A stretch of 32,009 nucleotides of DNA, from positions 1 to 32,009 of the forward strand of contig JAGFJG010000026.1 of assembly GCA_024102915.1 (NCBI GenBank), written 5' to 3'. The position numbers and the translations under genes are program-made. The notes under the pieces were generated by a model. That model did no database searches, was not told the DNA's origin, and worked only from the letters and a program-made list of their open reading frames with translations. Source of the stretch: Caldilineales bacterium (lineage in GTDB: Bacteria > Chloroflexota > Anaerolineae > J102). Each line of letters opens with the position of its first letter. The first letter of the stretch is position 1. Shown here one piece after another: positions 1-7,693 of this stretch.

Positions 1-62
1 TTCTTGACGATATTCTCGCTCGAGCATTCTGGACAGGTGCGGACAATGACTTCAATGATCAT
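1..62 (-). CDS. IS1-like transposase InsA, N-terminal fragment (runs off the window)
   Basis: Only the first 20 complete codons are present, starting with ATG at 62 and reading toward position 1. The translation contains TCPECSSENIVK, a CPxC zinc-ribbon half. In IS1-family InsA proteins this motif opens the N-terminal zinc finger that binds the element's ends; E. coli InsA has CPSC at the same place. In IS1 elements InsA is usually followed by InsB, with the transposase made by frameshifting between them. That part is not in the window. No strong ribosome binding site precedes this ATG, so a slightly different start is possible. Confidence 0.7.
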   Translation of the reverse strand, partial: MIIEVIVRTCPECSSENIVK

Positions 63-105
63 GACTTACTCGTTTTGCATTCGGGTGAGCGTCAAGCATA
101 ATCCT

Positions 106-128
106 ATCAGTCAAAATTCGCCACTACC
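106..128 (-). repeat. Terminal inverted repeat (left) of the IS1-like element
   Basis: Minus-strand bases 128 to 106 begin GGTAGTGGCG and end ACTGAT. This agrees with the E. coli IS1 left repeat at the outer GGT, the inner ACTGAT and the overall length of 23. The TAG in its first bases is the in-frame stop that now ends the interrupted host gene. Confidence 0.65.
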
Positions 129-381
129 CGCCGTTTTTCACCTCGTCGAACTGCCAGGGGATCTGGCTCCACTGGCCCTCTTGCCAGGCATAGACGAAAA
201 GCTGGCCGAGCGGCAGGCCGAGGAACCCCGGCAGGCTCTCGCCCCTGACAATGACCGGGTCAGCGTCCCGGTCGAGCGTTTTGGCCGTGTCCGGCCCGCC
301 CACAGGCGCAGCCGCCGCCACCGGAAAGAGCAGCGCCAACATGACCATGACAACCAGCAAACGTAACCCCAAAGTCCGCAT
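124..381 (-). pseudogene. Secreted protein gene truncated by the IS insertion (N-terminal remnant)
   Basis: The remnant encodes about 85 residues. It starts with a signal peptide (Arg near the N-terminus, a Leu/Val-rich core, then an Ala run around residues 20-25). A short mature region follows with IVRGESLPG and ends in QIPWQFDEV. Mature regions with 'QIP.Q.DEV' open larger secreted proteins in related bacteria (recollection, not a search). The frame stops at TAG 126-124, which belongs to the insertion sequence end. Two ATGs are adjacent at 384 and 381; GGAGG lies 5 bases before the one at 381, so that start is preferred. The function of the intact protein is unknown. Confidence 0.65.
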
Positions 382-501
382 CATTGCCTCCAACTGTTGC
401 GATGGAAACGAAAACCAACCGACGCCCAAACTGTAATCACAGGCACTTTGTCTGTCAATCTTTGAGACATTCTTGAACATCCCGCCGCGAGCGCAACCGC
501 T

Positions 502-528
502 CCCCTTCTCCCAGGGCGGGAGAAGGGG
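502..528. repeat. Perfect palindrome, 11-bp stem
   Basis: CCCCTTCTCCC at 502-512 pairs perfectly with GGGAGAAGGGG at 518-528 around a 5-base loop. It lies between two divergent genes, so it ends neither as a usual terminator would. It has no T-tract on either side. A dispersed REP-like palindrome is the more likely reading, with GGGGGATGAGGG following it. Confidence 0.6.
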
Positions 529-592
529 CCGGGGGATGAGGGCCGCCACCCTCGGCCACAAACCATCCCACCCTCCCCACGCCACCCCATCT

Positions 593-622
593 TTGACCCG
601 CATCCAACCTCGCCCCTACAAT
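593..622 (+). promoter_or_regulatory. Sigma-70-type promoter of the ornithine cyclodeaminase-family gene
   Basis: TTGACC at 593-598 and TACAAT at 617-622 are separated by 18 bases, close to the housekeeping consensus. The predicted transcription start, near 629, would leave a leader of about 30 bases before the GTG start at 661. This is judged from sequence only. Confidence 0.6.
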
Positions 623-660
623 GACCCCGACCAACCGTCATCACTCACGGAGCATTCGTC

Positions 661-1638
661 GTGCCGCAAAACCAAATCCTCTATCTCTCGCAGACTGATG
701 TCATTTCCGTCGGCCTAAAGATGCCCGAAATCATCCAATTGCTGGAAAAAGCCTTCGAGGAGAAGGGGCATGGCCGCGTGGAAATGCCGCCCAAACCCGG
801 CATCCACCCCGGCGATAGTGACAACTTCATCCATGCCATGCCCGCCTATATCCCTGCCATGAATTCGGCGGGCGTCAAATGGGTCAGCGGCTTTCCGCAG
901 AATACGCACAAAGGCCTGCCCTACATCACCGGCCTATTGATTCTCAATGACCCCGACACGGGCGTTCCCACCGCCGTCATGGATTGCGAATGGATTACGG
1001 CCATGCGCACGGCGGCAGCCTCGGCGGTGGCGGCGAAACGACTGGCGCGAGCGGACTCCTCCCGGCTGGGCGCCCTGGGCTGCGGCGTGCAGGGCCTCAC
1101 CAACACCGAAGCGCTCAACGTGGTCTTCCCGATCTCGGAAGTCCTGGCCTACGATGTGCGCCCTGAGGCCGTCGCCCGATTCAGCGAAACCGTCCGGGAC
1201 AAGCTGGGAGTGAAGGTGACGCCGGTGCAGTCGCCGCGGGAGGCCGTGTCCGGCTGTGATCTGGTCGTCACCGCCGGCCCCATCCTCAAACGACCGCACA
1301 AGACCATCAAGGCTGGCTGGTTCAATGAGGGCGCATTCGCCTCGCTGGTGGATTTCGATTCCTATTGGGCCCCGGAAGCCCTCAGCGAAGTCGATAAATT
1401 CTGCACGGACGATTTGAAGCAGTTTGACTACTATCGCTCCGTCGGATATTTTCAAGCTGTCCCGCCCGTTCATGCTGACCTGGGCCAACTGGTGACCGGA
1501 CTCAAACCCGGCCGTGAATCGACCAGCGAACGCACCATCGCTTGCAACCTAGGCCTGGCGCTGGATGACATGGCCGTCGCCCCCACTATTTTCCGCCGGG
1601 CGATGGCGATGGGCATCGGGACCTGGCTGCCGCGCTAA
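661..1638 (+). CDS. Ornithine cyclodeaminase / mu-crystallin family NAD(P)-dependent protein
   Basis: This 325-residue protein has the usual length of the family. Members include ornithine cyclodeaminase, some alanine dehydrogenases and imine reductases, which act on amino or imino acids with NAD(P). A conserved Lys sits in GVKWVSG (about residues 71-77), followed by DCEWITAMRTAAAS (109-122). The dinucleotide-binding loop GCGVQG is at 140-145. The start is GTG at 661, with GGAG 8 bases upstream and a good promoter before it. The MPPKPGIHPG region resembles a subgroup that databases label tyramine oxidase subunit B, but the substrate cannot be read from sequence. It is probably cytosolic. A dehydrogenase gene follows after 89 bases on the same strand. 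Confidence 0.9.
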   Translation: MPQNQILYLSQTDVISVGLKMPEIIQLLEKAFEEKGHGRVEMPPKPGIHPGDSDNFIHAMPAYIPAMNSAGVKWVSGFPQNTHKGLPYITGLLILNDPDTGVPTAVMDCEWITAMRTAAASAVAAKRLARADSSRLGALGCGVQGLTNTEALNVVFPISEVLAYDVRPEAVARFSETVRDKLGVKVTPVQSPREAVSGCDLVVTAGPILKRPHKTIKAGWFNEGAFASLVDFDSYWAPEALSEVDKFCTDDLKQFDYYRSVGYFQAVPPVHADLGQLVTGLKPGRESTSERTIACNLGLALDDMAVAPTIFRRAMAMGIGTWLPR

Positions 1639-1727
1639 ACCGTCTCGCCATCTCCAAATGGCGTCAAACCCTTACCCGACCGAACCAGAAACGAGAATGA
1701 CACAGAGAGAGCACGGAGAAGATTCAG

Positions 1728-2726
1728 ATGAAAGCGATTGTTTGGACTGCCTACGGCCCGCCCGACGTTCTGGAATACAGAGAGGTGGAAAAACCTACCC
1801 TCAAGGATGACGAAGTCCTGATCCGCATCCACGCCACCACTGTCACCGCGGGCGACTGCGAGATGCGCAACATGCATTTCCCGCTCTTCTTGTCGACGCC
1901 AATGCGATTCTATGTGGGGTTCCGCAAGCCGACACGCATCAGGATTTTGGGGCAGGAGTTAGCCGGAGAGATCGAGGCGGTCGGCAAGGACGTCAGTCGT
2001 TTTCAGCCGGGCGACCAGGTTTTCGCCGCCCTCGGTCTCAGCCTGGGCGCGTACGCTGAATACATCTGCGCGCCGGCGGAATCTGCGGATGGCGTGATTG
2101 CGCTCAAACCGGACAACCTGACCTTTGCGGAAGCCGCCGCCGTGCCGGTGGGCGGTCTGGAAGCGATCCATTTTCTGCGAAAAGCCAACCTGCAGCGGGG
2201 CGAGAAAATCCTGATCAACGGGGCGGGCGGCAGCATCGGCACGATCGGTGTTCAGCTTGCCAAACTCGATGGGGCCGAAGTGACCGCCGTGGACAGCGCC
2301 GCCAAGCTCGACATGCTGCGTTCGCTCGGCGCCGACCATGTGCTCGATTACGCGCAGGAGGATTTCACCCAAAATGGCGAGCGTTACGACGTGATTTTCG
2401 ATGTCATCGGCAAGAGTTCGTTCAGTCGCAGCATGGCGTCGCTGCGGCCCAATGGCCGCTACGTCATTGCCAATCCCCAGTTGTCCAAGATGCTGCGCGG
2501 CCTTATCGCCTCGGCGACGGGAAGTAAGAAGGTCATATTCGAGCCTTCGCACCGGGAGGCCGCCGATCTGGAGGCCCTCAAGGCGTTGATAGAGTCCGGG
2601 AAATTGAAACCGGTCATCGATAGGACCTATCCCCTCGCCCAGACCGCCGACGCCCATCGGTATGTCGAGACCGGACAAAAAGCGGGGAATGTGGTGATCA
2701 TGGTACGCGATGGGCTGGAGAATTAG
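1728..2726 (+). CDS. Medium-chain dehydrogenase/reductase, quinone oxidoreductase-like
   Basis: The 332-residue protein has the GroES-like N-terminal fold followed by a Rossmann domain of the MDR superfamily. Visible marks are the opening MKAIVWTAYGPPDVLE, GQELAGEIEAVG (75-86), the GDQVFA turn (95-100) and the NADPH loop NGAGGSIG (164-171). The structural-zinc Cys cluster of true alcohol dehydrogenases is absent, so a zinc-free quinone or enone reductase is more likely. The ATG at 1728 has GGAG about 9 bases upstream. It may share a transcript with the preceding gene. The substrate is unknown. Confidence 0.9.
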   Translation: MKAIVWTAYGPPDVLEYREVEKPTLKDDEVLIRIHATTVTAGDCEMRNMHFPLFLSTPMRFYVGFRKPTRIRILGQELAGEIEAVGKDVSRFQPGDQVFAALGLSLGAYAEYICAPAESADGVIALKPDNLTFAEAAAVPVGGLEAIHFLRKANLQRGEKILINGAGGSIGTIGVQLAKLDGAEVTAVDSAAKLDMLRSLGADHVLDYAQEDFTQNGERYDVIFDVIGKSSFSRSMASLRPNGRYVIANPQLSKMLRGLIASATGSKKVIFEPSHREAADLEALKALIESGKLKPVIDRTYPLAQTADAHRYVETGQKAGNVVIMVRDGLEN

Positions 2727-2774
2727 CGGTGCGTTGCGAAATTGGTTACTGCTCATCTTGTTTATTTGACCTCG

Positions 2775-2833
2775 CGCAAAGACGCAGAGACGCCAAGAAA
2801 ATCTTTATAACTTTGCGTCTTGGCGTCTTGGCG
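2775..2833. repeat. Imperfect inverted repeat, 23-bp arms
   Basis: The arm at 2775-2797 (CGCAAAGACGC...GCCAAG) pairs with 2811-2833 (CTTTGCGTC...TTGGCG) at 19 of 23 positions, around a 13-base AT-rich loop. It lies in the 260-bp gap between the MDR and VOC genes. It could form an RNA hairpin at the end of the MDR transcript, but no T-tract follows. It resembles the other palindromes at 3456 and 29103 in its GC-rich, purine-patterned arms. Confidence 0.6.
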
Positions 2834-2986
2834 TGAGCCGTCTTCGAGCCCAGGTGAGTTCATACGGAAACTGTTTGCCGCTCGATTCCGGCTTGTGAGA
2901 TAATTATTTTTCTCCCCCATGTAAACATATTGTCCATGCCTGGGGCCTGACACACCCCAACCACACACGATTTCAGGAGATTCAAA

Positions 2987-3424
2987 ATGGCTCGCGTGAG
3001 CATCTACCTCAATTTTCCTCGTTCCACCGAACAGGCATTCAATTTCTATAAATCCGTGTTTGGCACGGAATTCACGGGCGAGATCATGCGCTACGGCGAT
3101 ATTCCGCCATCGCCCGACCAGCCGCCCATGTCCGAGGCGGACAAAAACCTGATCATGCACATGGAATTGCCGATCCTGGGCGGTTTTGTGCTCATGGGTA
3201 CGGATGCGCCTGAGTCCATGGGTCACAATCTCAAGGAGGGCAACAACATCACCCTCAACCTTGAGCCTGACACCCGTGCCGAAACCGACCGCCTGTTCGC
3301 GGCTCTGGCTGAGGGCGGCGAGGTCGGAACGCCTCTGGCCGAAATGTTCTGGGGCGGCTACTACGGCGATCTCAAGGACAAATTCGGCCTCCGCTGGATG
3401 TTCAACTGCACCAGCGCCGAGTGA
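2987..3424 (+). CDS. VOC (glyoxalase/PhnB-like) family protein
   Basis: This 145-residue protein fits the single-chain PhnB-like branch of the vicinal oxygen chelate superfamily. It has an N-terminal YLNFPRSTEQAFNFYKSVFG (residues 6-25), a central GGFVLMGTD strand, and a closing MFWGGYYGDLKDKFGLRW (about 122-139). The ending WG..YG...D.FG..W is characteristic of the PhnB-like group. Family members are metal-dependent enzymes or ligand-binding proteins; PhnB-like ones often have no known reaction. The start ATG follows AGGAG by 8 bases. It is likely cytosolic. Confidence 0.88.
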   Translation: MARVSIYLNFPRSTEQAFNFYKSVFGTEFTGEIMRYGDIPPSPDQPPMSEADKNLIMHMELPILGGFVLMGTDAPESMGHNLKEGNNITLNLEPDTRAETDRLFAALAEGGEVGTPLAEMFWGGYYGDLKDKFGLRWMFNCTSAE

Positions 3425-3455
3425 GGCATGACGTCTCATTAGTGTCAATAAAAGA

Positions 3456-3497
3456 AACCGCAGATTTCGCAGACCAAAATCTGTGTGATCTGCGGTT
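3456..3497. repeat. Inverted repeat of the 'CGCAGATT' type
   Basis: AACCGCAGATTTCGCAGA (3456-3473) pairs with 3480-3497 at 15 of 18 positions across a 6-base loop. It lies between the VOC and short-chain dehydrogenase genes. The same arm sequence recurs at 29263-29292, so this is a dispersed repeat family and not a gene-specific terminator. Confidence 0.65.
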
Positions 3498-3538
3498 CAA
3501 CTTCCTAGGAGTGCTTCCGGCAACACTGAGGAGACAGA

Positions 3539-4276
3539 ATGGACTTTAGTGGAAATACGATTCTGATCACAGGCGGCGCTTCGGGGATCGGGCTGGGGCT
3601 GGCATCCCATTTTCTGCAATGCGGCAGCACGGTTATCGTGTGCGGAAGGGATGAGAACAAGCTGGATGCCGTCAGAACAAAGCATCCGCAAATCCATACC
3701 GTTGTCTGCGATGTCGCCGATCCGGCGCAAAGGATCGGGTTGCGCGACCGTATCGGCACCGACTTCCCGCGCCTCAACATCCTGGTAAACAACGCTGGCA
3801 TTCAGAGACGAGGGCTGGATTTGACGCTCGATCAGTCCTGGGACGATCTGGACGACGAGATCAGAATCAACCTGGAAGCGCCGATCCACCTCTCGATGTT
3901 GTTCATCCCTCAACTGGCGCAACAACAAAACCCGGCCATCATCAATGTCACATCGGGGCTGGCATTCGTGCCGCTTTCGATAGCGCCGATCTATTCAGCG
4001 ACCAAGGCGGCATTGCATTCATTCACCCTGACTTTGCGGCAGCAGTTGCGAAATACGCCTATCTCCGTACTTGAGATCATCCCGCCCGCCGTCGACACCG
4101 ATCTGGGAGGCAAAGGCCTCCACACGCATGGCGTCAGTGTCGACGAATTCATCAGCGCCATCGTCGTCCAGCTTGAGGCAGGAGACTTCGAAGCGTCGTA
4201 CGGTTTGGGCGCAGAAGCCAGCCAGGCTTCACGCCAGGAACTCGATGCGATTTTCGAGCGGATTAATCGACCCTGA
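3539..4276 (+). CDS. Short-chain dehydrogenase/reductase (DltE-like)
   Basis: The 245-residue protein has the full classical SDR signature. It shows the cofactor loop TGGASGIGLG (11-20), NNAG (84-87), catalytic Ser at about 139 (in VTSG), and Tyr152 with Lys156 in YSATK. Such enzymes oxidise or reduce alcohols and ketones with NAD(P)H. The C-terminal pattern with ISVLEIIPPAVDTDL is typical of the group labelled DltE-like oxidoreductases, whose substrates are mostly unknown. GAGGAG lies 5 bases before the ATG. The stop is about 20 bases before the DinB-like gene, which suggests one transcript. Confidence 0.92.
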   Translation: MDFSGNTILITGGASGIGLGLASHFLQCGSTVIVCGRDENKLDAVRTKHPQIHTVVCDVADPAQRIGLRDRIGTDFPRLNILVNNAGIQRRGLDLTLDQSWDDLDDEIRINLEAPIHLSMLFIPQLAQQQNPAIINVTSGLAFVPLSIAPIYSATKAALHSFTLTLRQQLRNTPISVLEIIPPAVDTDLGGKGLHTHGVSVDEFISAIVVQLEAGDFEASYGLGAEASQASRQELDAIFERINRP

Positions 4277-4296
4277 CGGTTTTGCTTATCCCACCC

Positions 4297-4827
4297 ATGA
4301 CGACCGACATGGAAACCATCTGGCAAACGAGCATATGGCGGCAATTCGGCGCCGCTATCGACACTCTGAAAGACGCCATCGTCGCCTGCCCCGACCCTCT
4401 GTGGCGTGGACGGCTTTGGGATGCGCCGGACGACCGCCCGGAATTCACCGAATTCTGGTACCTGGCCTTCCACACCCTGTTCTGGCTAGACCGCTATCTC
4501 TCCGGCGCCGACCCGGACTTCTCACCCCCTCCGCCGTTCACCCGCGACGAGATGGACCCGGCCGGATTGCTACCTCCCACGATTTACACCAAAGAGGAAT
4601 TGCTGACGTACCTCGCTCATGGCCGAAGCAAGTGCGAGACGACTATCGCCACGATGACGGAGGAGCGGGCGATGGAGTCATGCGACCTGGGCTGGATCGA
4701 ATTCAGCTTTGCGGAACTGCTGCTTTACAACATGCGCCACGTGCAGGAACACGCGGCACAATTCAGCCTGTACCTGGGACAGCAAACGGGTCATGGGATC
4801 GATTGGGTGGCGAGGGCGAACCGATGA
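4297..4827 (+). CDS. DinB-like four-helix protein
   Basis: About 176 residues are predicted to be mostly helical. His residues occur in LAFHTLFWLDR and in HVQEHAAQF, giving the H...HxxxH spacing used for metal binding in DinB/YfiT-like proteins. Members include thiol transferases and many proteins of unknown function. The frame is open to a TTG at 4282, but ATG at 4297 gives a more natural start; ATG at 4309 is also possible. None has a convincing ribosome binding site. The gene overlaps the next by 4 bases (ATGA), a sign of translational coupling to the methyltransferase. Confidence 0.78.
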   Translation: MTTDMETIWQTSIWRQFGAAIDTLKDAIVACPDPLWRGRLWDAPDDRPEFTEFWYLAFHTLFWLDRYLSGADPDFSPPPPFTRDEMDPAGLLPPTIYTKEELLTYLAHGRSKCETTIATMTEERAMESCDLGWIEFSFAELLLYNMRHVQEHAAQFSLYLGQQTGHGIDWVARANR

Positions 4828-5612
4828 ACGATCCCTGGGAAAGCGCCGATCCTTACGAACAATTCATGGGCCGCTGGAGCCGCCGTATGGCCGCACGCTT
4901 CCTCGATTGGCTTGAAGCCAGTCCTGGCGGGCGCTGGATCGACGTCGGCTGCGGTACGGGCGCGCTCAGCCTGTCTATCCTCCGATCAGCAGAACCCGCT
5001 GAAATACTGGCGGTGGACGCCTCTGAGGCTTTTATCGCCACCGCACAGCATTTGCACCAGCATTCAGGTCTGCGCTTCGCCGTGGCCGACGCCCGTAATC
5101 TGCCCGAACGCGATGACTACTTCGATGTGGCTGTGTCTGGAATCGCCTTAAACTTCATTCCCGAACCACTGAAAGCCCTGGCGGAGATGAAGCGTGTTAC
5201 CCGATCCGGAGGCGCTATCGCCATTTATGTCTGGGATTACGCCGACAGAATGCAGATGCTGCGTTATTTCTGGGATGCTGCCGTCAGCCTGGATTCGGCA
5301 GCGGAAGATTTAGATGAGGGCAGTCGTTTTCCGTTGTGCCAGCCAGCGGCGTTACGCGCGTTATTTCAAGAAGCTGGTCTGGAAAACATTGTGGTTGATG
5401 GCATTGAAATCCCCACCCAATTCCGTGATTTCAACGATTATTGGCTCCCCTTCCTGGGCGGGCAAGGTCCAGCGCCCGGTTATGTCATGTCGCTGTCATC
5501 TGAACATCGGTCGAGACTGGAACAGCGCCTGCGCGAAACCCTGCCAGTACAAAATGATGGCGCTATCTCGTTGGTTGCACGAGCCTGGACGGTAAAAGCT
5601 CTCGTCGCGTAA
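4824..5612 (+). CDS. Class I SAM-dependent methyltransferase
   Basis: The 262-residue protein carries motif I WIDVGCGTGALS (38-49) and an acidic residue ending the second strand (LAVDASEAF). Next come VADARNLPE and FDVAVSGIALNFI, the order expected for the Methyltransf_11/UbiE-like fold. The ATG at 4824 overlaps the stop of the DinB-like gene by 4 bases. The same frame is open far upstream through the neighbouring genes, but MNDPW opens the real protein. The acceptor substrate is unknown. The gene ends 19 bases from the convergent YyaL-like gene, with no obvious terminator between them. Confidence 0.9.
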   Translation: MNDPWESADPYEQFMGRWSRRMAARFLDWLEASPGGRWIDVGCGTGALSLSILRSAEPAEILAVDASEAFIATAQHLHQHSGLRFAVADARNLPERDDYFDVAVSGIALNFIPEPLKALAEMKRVTRSGGAIAIYVWDYADRMQMLRYFWDAAVSLDSAAEDLDEGSRFPLCQPAALRALFQEAGLENIVVDGIEIPTQFRDFNDYWLPFLGGQGPAPGYVMSLSSEHRSRLEQRLRETLPVQNDGAISLVARAWTVKALVA

Positions 5613-5631
5613 TCAAAGTTGAACCCGCACC

Positions 5632-7683
5632 CTATGGTTCGCTCAATTGGCTTATTAGCGCATCCGCTTCCGTGACCGGCAAATGGCAGGCCATGTTGCG
5701 GCAGACGTAAGCGGCGGGTTTGCCGTCCACCAGTGTGCGTCCTTGCAACAGGGGGACATCATGCGGCGCACTAGACGACGGGTCGAATCCAGCCAGCACG
5801 GCGTTGGGCAGCCAACGTTCGTGGGCCGTGCGGCGCAAGGCTTGCGTGCGAACATCACCGGGGTCGCCGACAATGACGATCTCACGGCTGGGGCGCAGGT
5901 AAAAATCGAGGGCGCAGAGCAGATGTCCGAAGCCGGAAGGTTGGGTGGTCATGGGGTGGCGCATAAAACGGAATATGACCTCCGAACGTTCGGCATAGTC
6001 CAGGCGGTCGAGAAGACGCCCCAGGCGCATCGCCGCCGTGGCATAGGCGCTGTTGCCGCTCGGCTCGGCGTTGTCGAAGAAATCCTTGCGCCGCACGATC
6101 AAGCTCTCGTGGTCGTCCGAGGTGTGGAAGGCGGCCCCGGACTCCTCATCCCAGAAATGCTTGTGCACAATGCCAAGCAGTCGGTCAGCCTCCCGCAGCC
6201 AGCGCATGTCGAGCGTAGCCTGATAAAGTGCAACCAGACCCTCAGCCACGACCGTGTAATCCTCAAGATAGCCGTTCAGCGTGGGTCGACCATTTTTCCA
6301 CGAGCGATACAATCGGCCACGACCGTCCAGCATCTCGCGACCAATGAACTCGGCATTGCGCACGGCGGCGGCCAGATAATCGGATCGCTGCAAAGCGACG
6401 CCCGCCTCCGCCATTGCCCGCATCATCAGGCCGTTCCATGCTGCCAAAACCTTGTTATCCAGCCCTGGCTTGATGCGTCGATCCCGCACGGCGAACAGCA
6501 ATTCACGTCCCCGGCGCAGAGCGGAGTCCAGCCGTTCGGGCGTCACCCCGGCTGTCAGGGCGACCTCTTCCAATCCGCCATCGACATGCAGGATGCTCTT
6601 CCCCTCCCAATTCCCCGCTGCGGTCACATCATAGTATCGACCAAAAAGCGCTGCATCTTCCGCATCTAAAACCTCTCGCACTTCCTGCGGCGTCCATACG
6701 AAAAACTTGCCCTCTTCGCCCTCGCTATCCGCATCCTGCGTGCTGTAGAAACCGCCGGACAGGTCGGTCATCTCGCGCAGAACATAGTCGAGCGTCTCCT
6801 CCACAATGCGGCGATAAAATGGATTCCGGGTCAATTGCCAGGCGTAAAGGTAGACCCTCGCCAGCAGGGCGTTATCGTACAGCATCTTCTCGAAATGCGG
6901 CACGAGCCAGCGATCGTCGGTGCTGTAGCGATGAAAGCCGCCGCCAAGCTGGTCGTACATGCCGCCATTCGCCATCTTGCGCAGGGTATGTTCGACCATT
7001 GCCAACGGGGCTGTTTCGCCGGTGCGGGCATGTTGGCGCAGCAGAAATTCCAGGGTCATCGCCTGAGGGAATTTGGGCGCGCCGCCAAATCCGCCTTCCT
7101 GGTCATCATAGAACTGATACAGTTGCGCCGATGCGGCATCCAACATTTCCGGGCTCAGCTCGCCAGGGTCGGGCCGCAGACGAGCGCTTTGGGCCAGCGA
7201 GGCTGTGAGTTGGGCGGCGGAATCTTGGAGGCGGTCGCGGCGGTTCTGCCAGGCATCATGGATGCTGAGCAGCACGCGGCGGAATGACGGCATGCCATAG
7301 CGCTCGTACTTGGGATAGTACGTGCCACCATAAAACGGCTCGCCGTCGGGGGTGAGGAATACCGACATCGGCCAGCCGCCATGCCGGGTGATGGCCACGA
7401 CTGCGTCCATGTAAATGGCGTCGACATCCGGGCGTTCCTCTCGATCGACCTTGATGTTGACGAAATGTTCATTCATGACCGCCGCCGTCTCAGGGTCCTC
7501 GAAGGACTCGTGCGCCATGACATGACACCAGTGGCAGGCAGCATAGCCGACGCTGAGGAAGATCGGTTTGTCCTCGGAGCGGGCGCGGGCGAAAGCTTCA
7601 TCCCCCCATTGGTACCAATCGACAGGATTGTCCGCATGTTGCAGCAGGTAGGGCGATGTAGCTTGGGCGAGATGATTGGGCAT
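5632..7683 (-). CDS. Thioredoxin domain-containing protein, YyaL / SPATA20 family
   Basis: At 683 residues this is the normal family length. The N-terminus has a thioredoxin-like domain with [19 protein letters not shown] (5-23) and CxxC in AACHWCHVM (Cys50, Cys53). An (alpha/alpha) barrel like that of N-acylglucosamine epimerases follows, including [23 protein letters not shown] and AAWNGLM. The molecular role of the family is not settled; thiol-disulfide chemistry is likely for the first domain. The ATG at 7683 is preceded by AGGAG overlapping the stop codon of the lipoprotein gene (TAGGAG), so the two are probably co-translated. Upstream in-frame ATGs would run into that gene. Confidence 0.93.
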   Translation of the reverse strand: MPNHLAQATSPYLLQHADNPVDWYQWGDEAFARARSEDKPIFLSVGYAACHWCHVMAHESFEDPETAAVMNEHFVNIKVDREERPDVDAIYMDAVVAITRHGGWPMSVFLTPDGEPFYGGTYYPKYERYGMPSFRRVLLSIHDAWQNRRDRLQDSAAQLTASLAQSARLRPDPGELSPEMLDAASAQLYQFYDDQEGGFGGAPKFPQAMTLEFLLRQHARTGETAPLAMVEHTLRKMANGGMYDQLGGGFHRYSTDDRWLVPHFEKMLYDNALLARVYLYAWQLTRNPFYRRIVEETLDYVLREMTDLSGGFYSTQDADSEGEEGKFFVWTPQEVREVLDAEDAALFGRYYDVTAAGNWEGKSILHVDGGLEEVALTAGVTPERLDSALRRGRELLFAVRDRRIKPGLDNKVLAAWNGLMMRAMAEAGVALQRSDYLAAAVRNAEFIGREMLDGRGRLYRSWKNGRPTLNGYLEDYTVVAEGLVALYQATLDMRWLREADRLLGIVHKHFWDEESGAAFHTSDDHESLIVRRKDFFDNAEPSGNSAYATAAMRLGRLLDRLDYAERSEVIFRFMRHPMTTQPSGFGHLLCALDFYLRPSREIVIVGDPGDVRTQALRRTAHERWLPNAVLAGFDPSSSAPHDVPLLQGRTLVDGKPAAYVCRNMACHLPVTEADALISQLSEP

Positions 7684-7693
7684 GGTCGGGCTC

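Larger units (their letters stand above)
1..128 (-). mobile_element. IS1-family insertion sequence, left end only
   Basis: The element enters the window from its left side and ends at about position 128. Read on the minus strand, the outer end starts GGTAGTGGCG and reaches ACTGAT 23 bases in. The E. coli IS1 left end starts GGTGATGCTG and has ACTGAT at the same place. About 66 bases inside this end lies the start of an InsA-like zinc-finger reading frame, close to the IS1 layout. The other end is outside the window, so length, right inverted repeat and target duplication cannot be seen. The insertion interrupts the secreted-protein gene ending at 124. Confidence 0.75.

Noticed and set aside
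502..528. Palindrome read as a terminator
   Set aside because: It lies between divergent genes and has no T-tract on either strand.
2762..3448. Minus-strand frame across the VOC gene
   Set aside because: It is antisense to a well-supported VOC protein and runs through a palindromic repeat.
4071..4823. Upstream extension of the methyltransferase frame through the short-chain dehydrogenase and DinB-like genes
   Set aside because: The extension is an off-frame reading of two recognised genes. The methyltransferase starts at the ATGA overlap at 4824.
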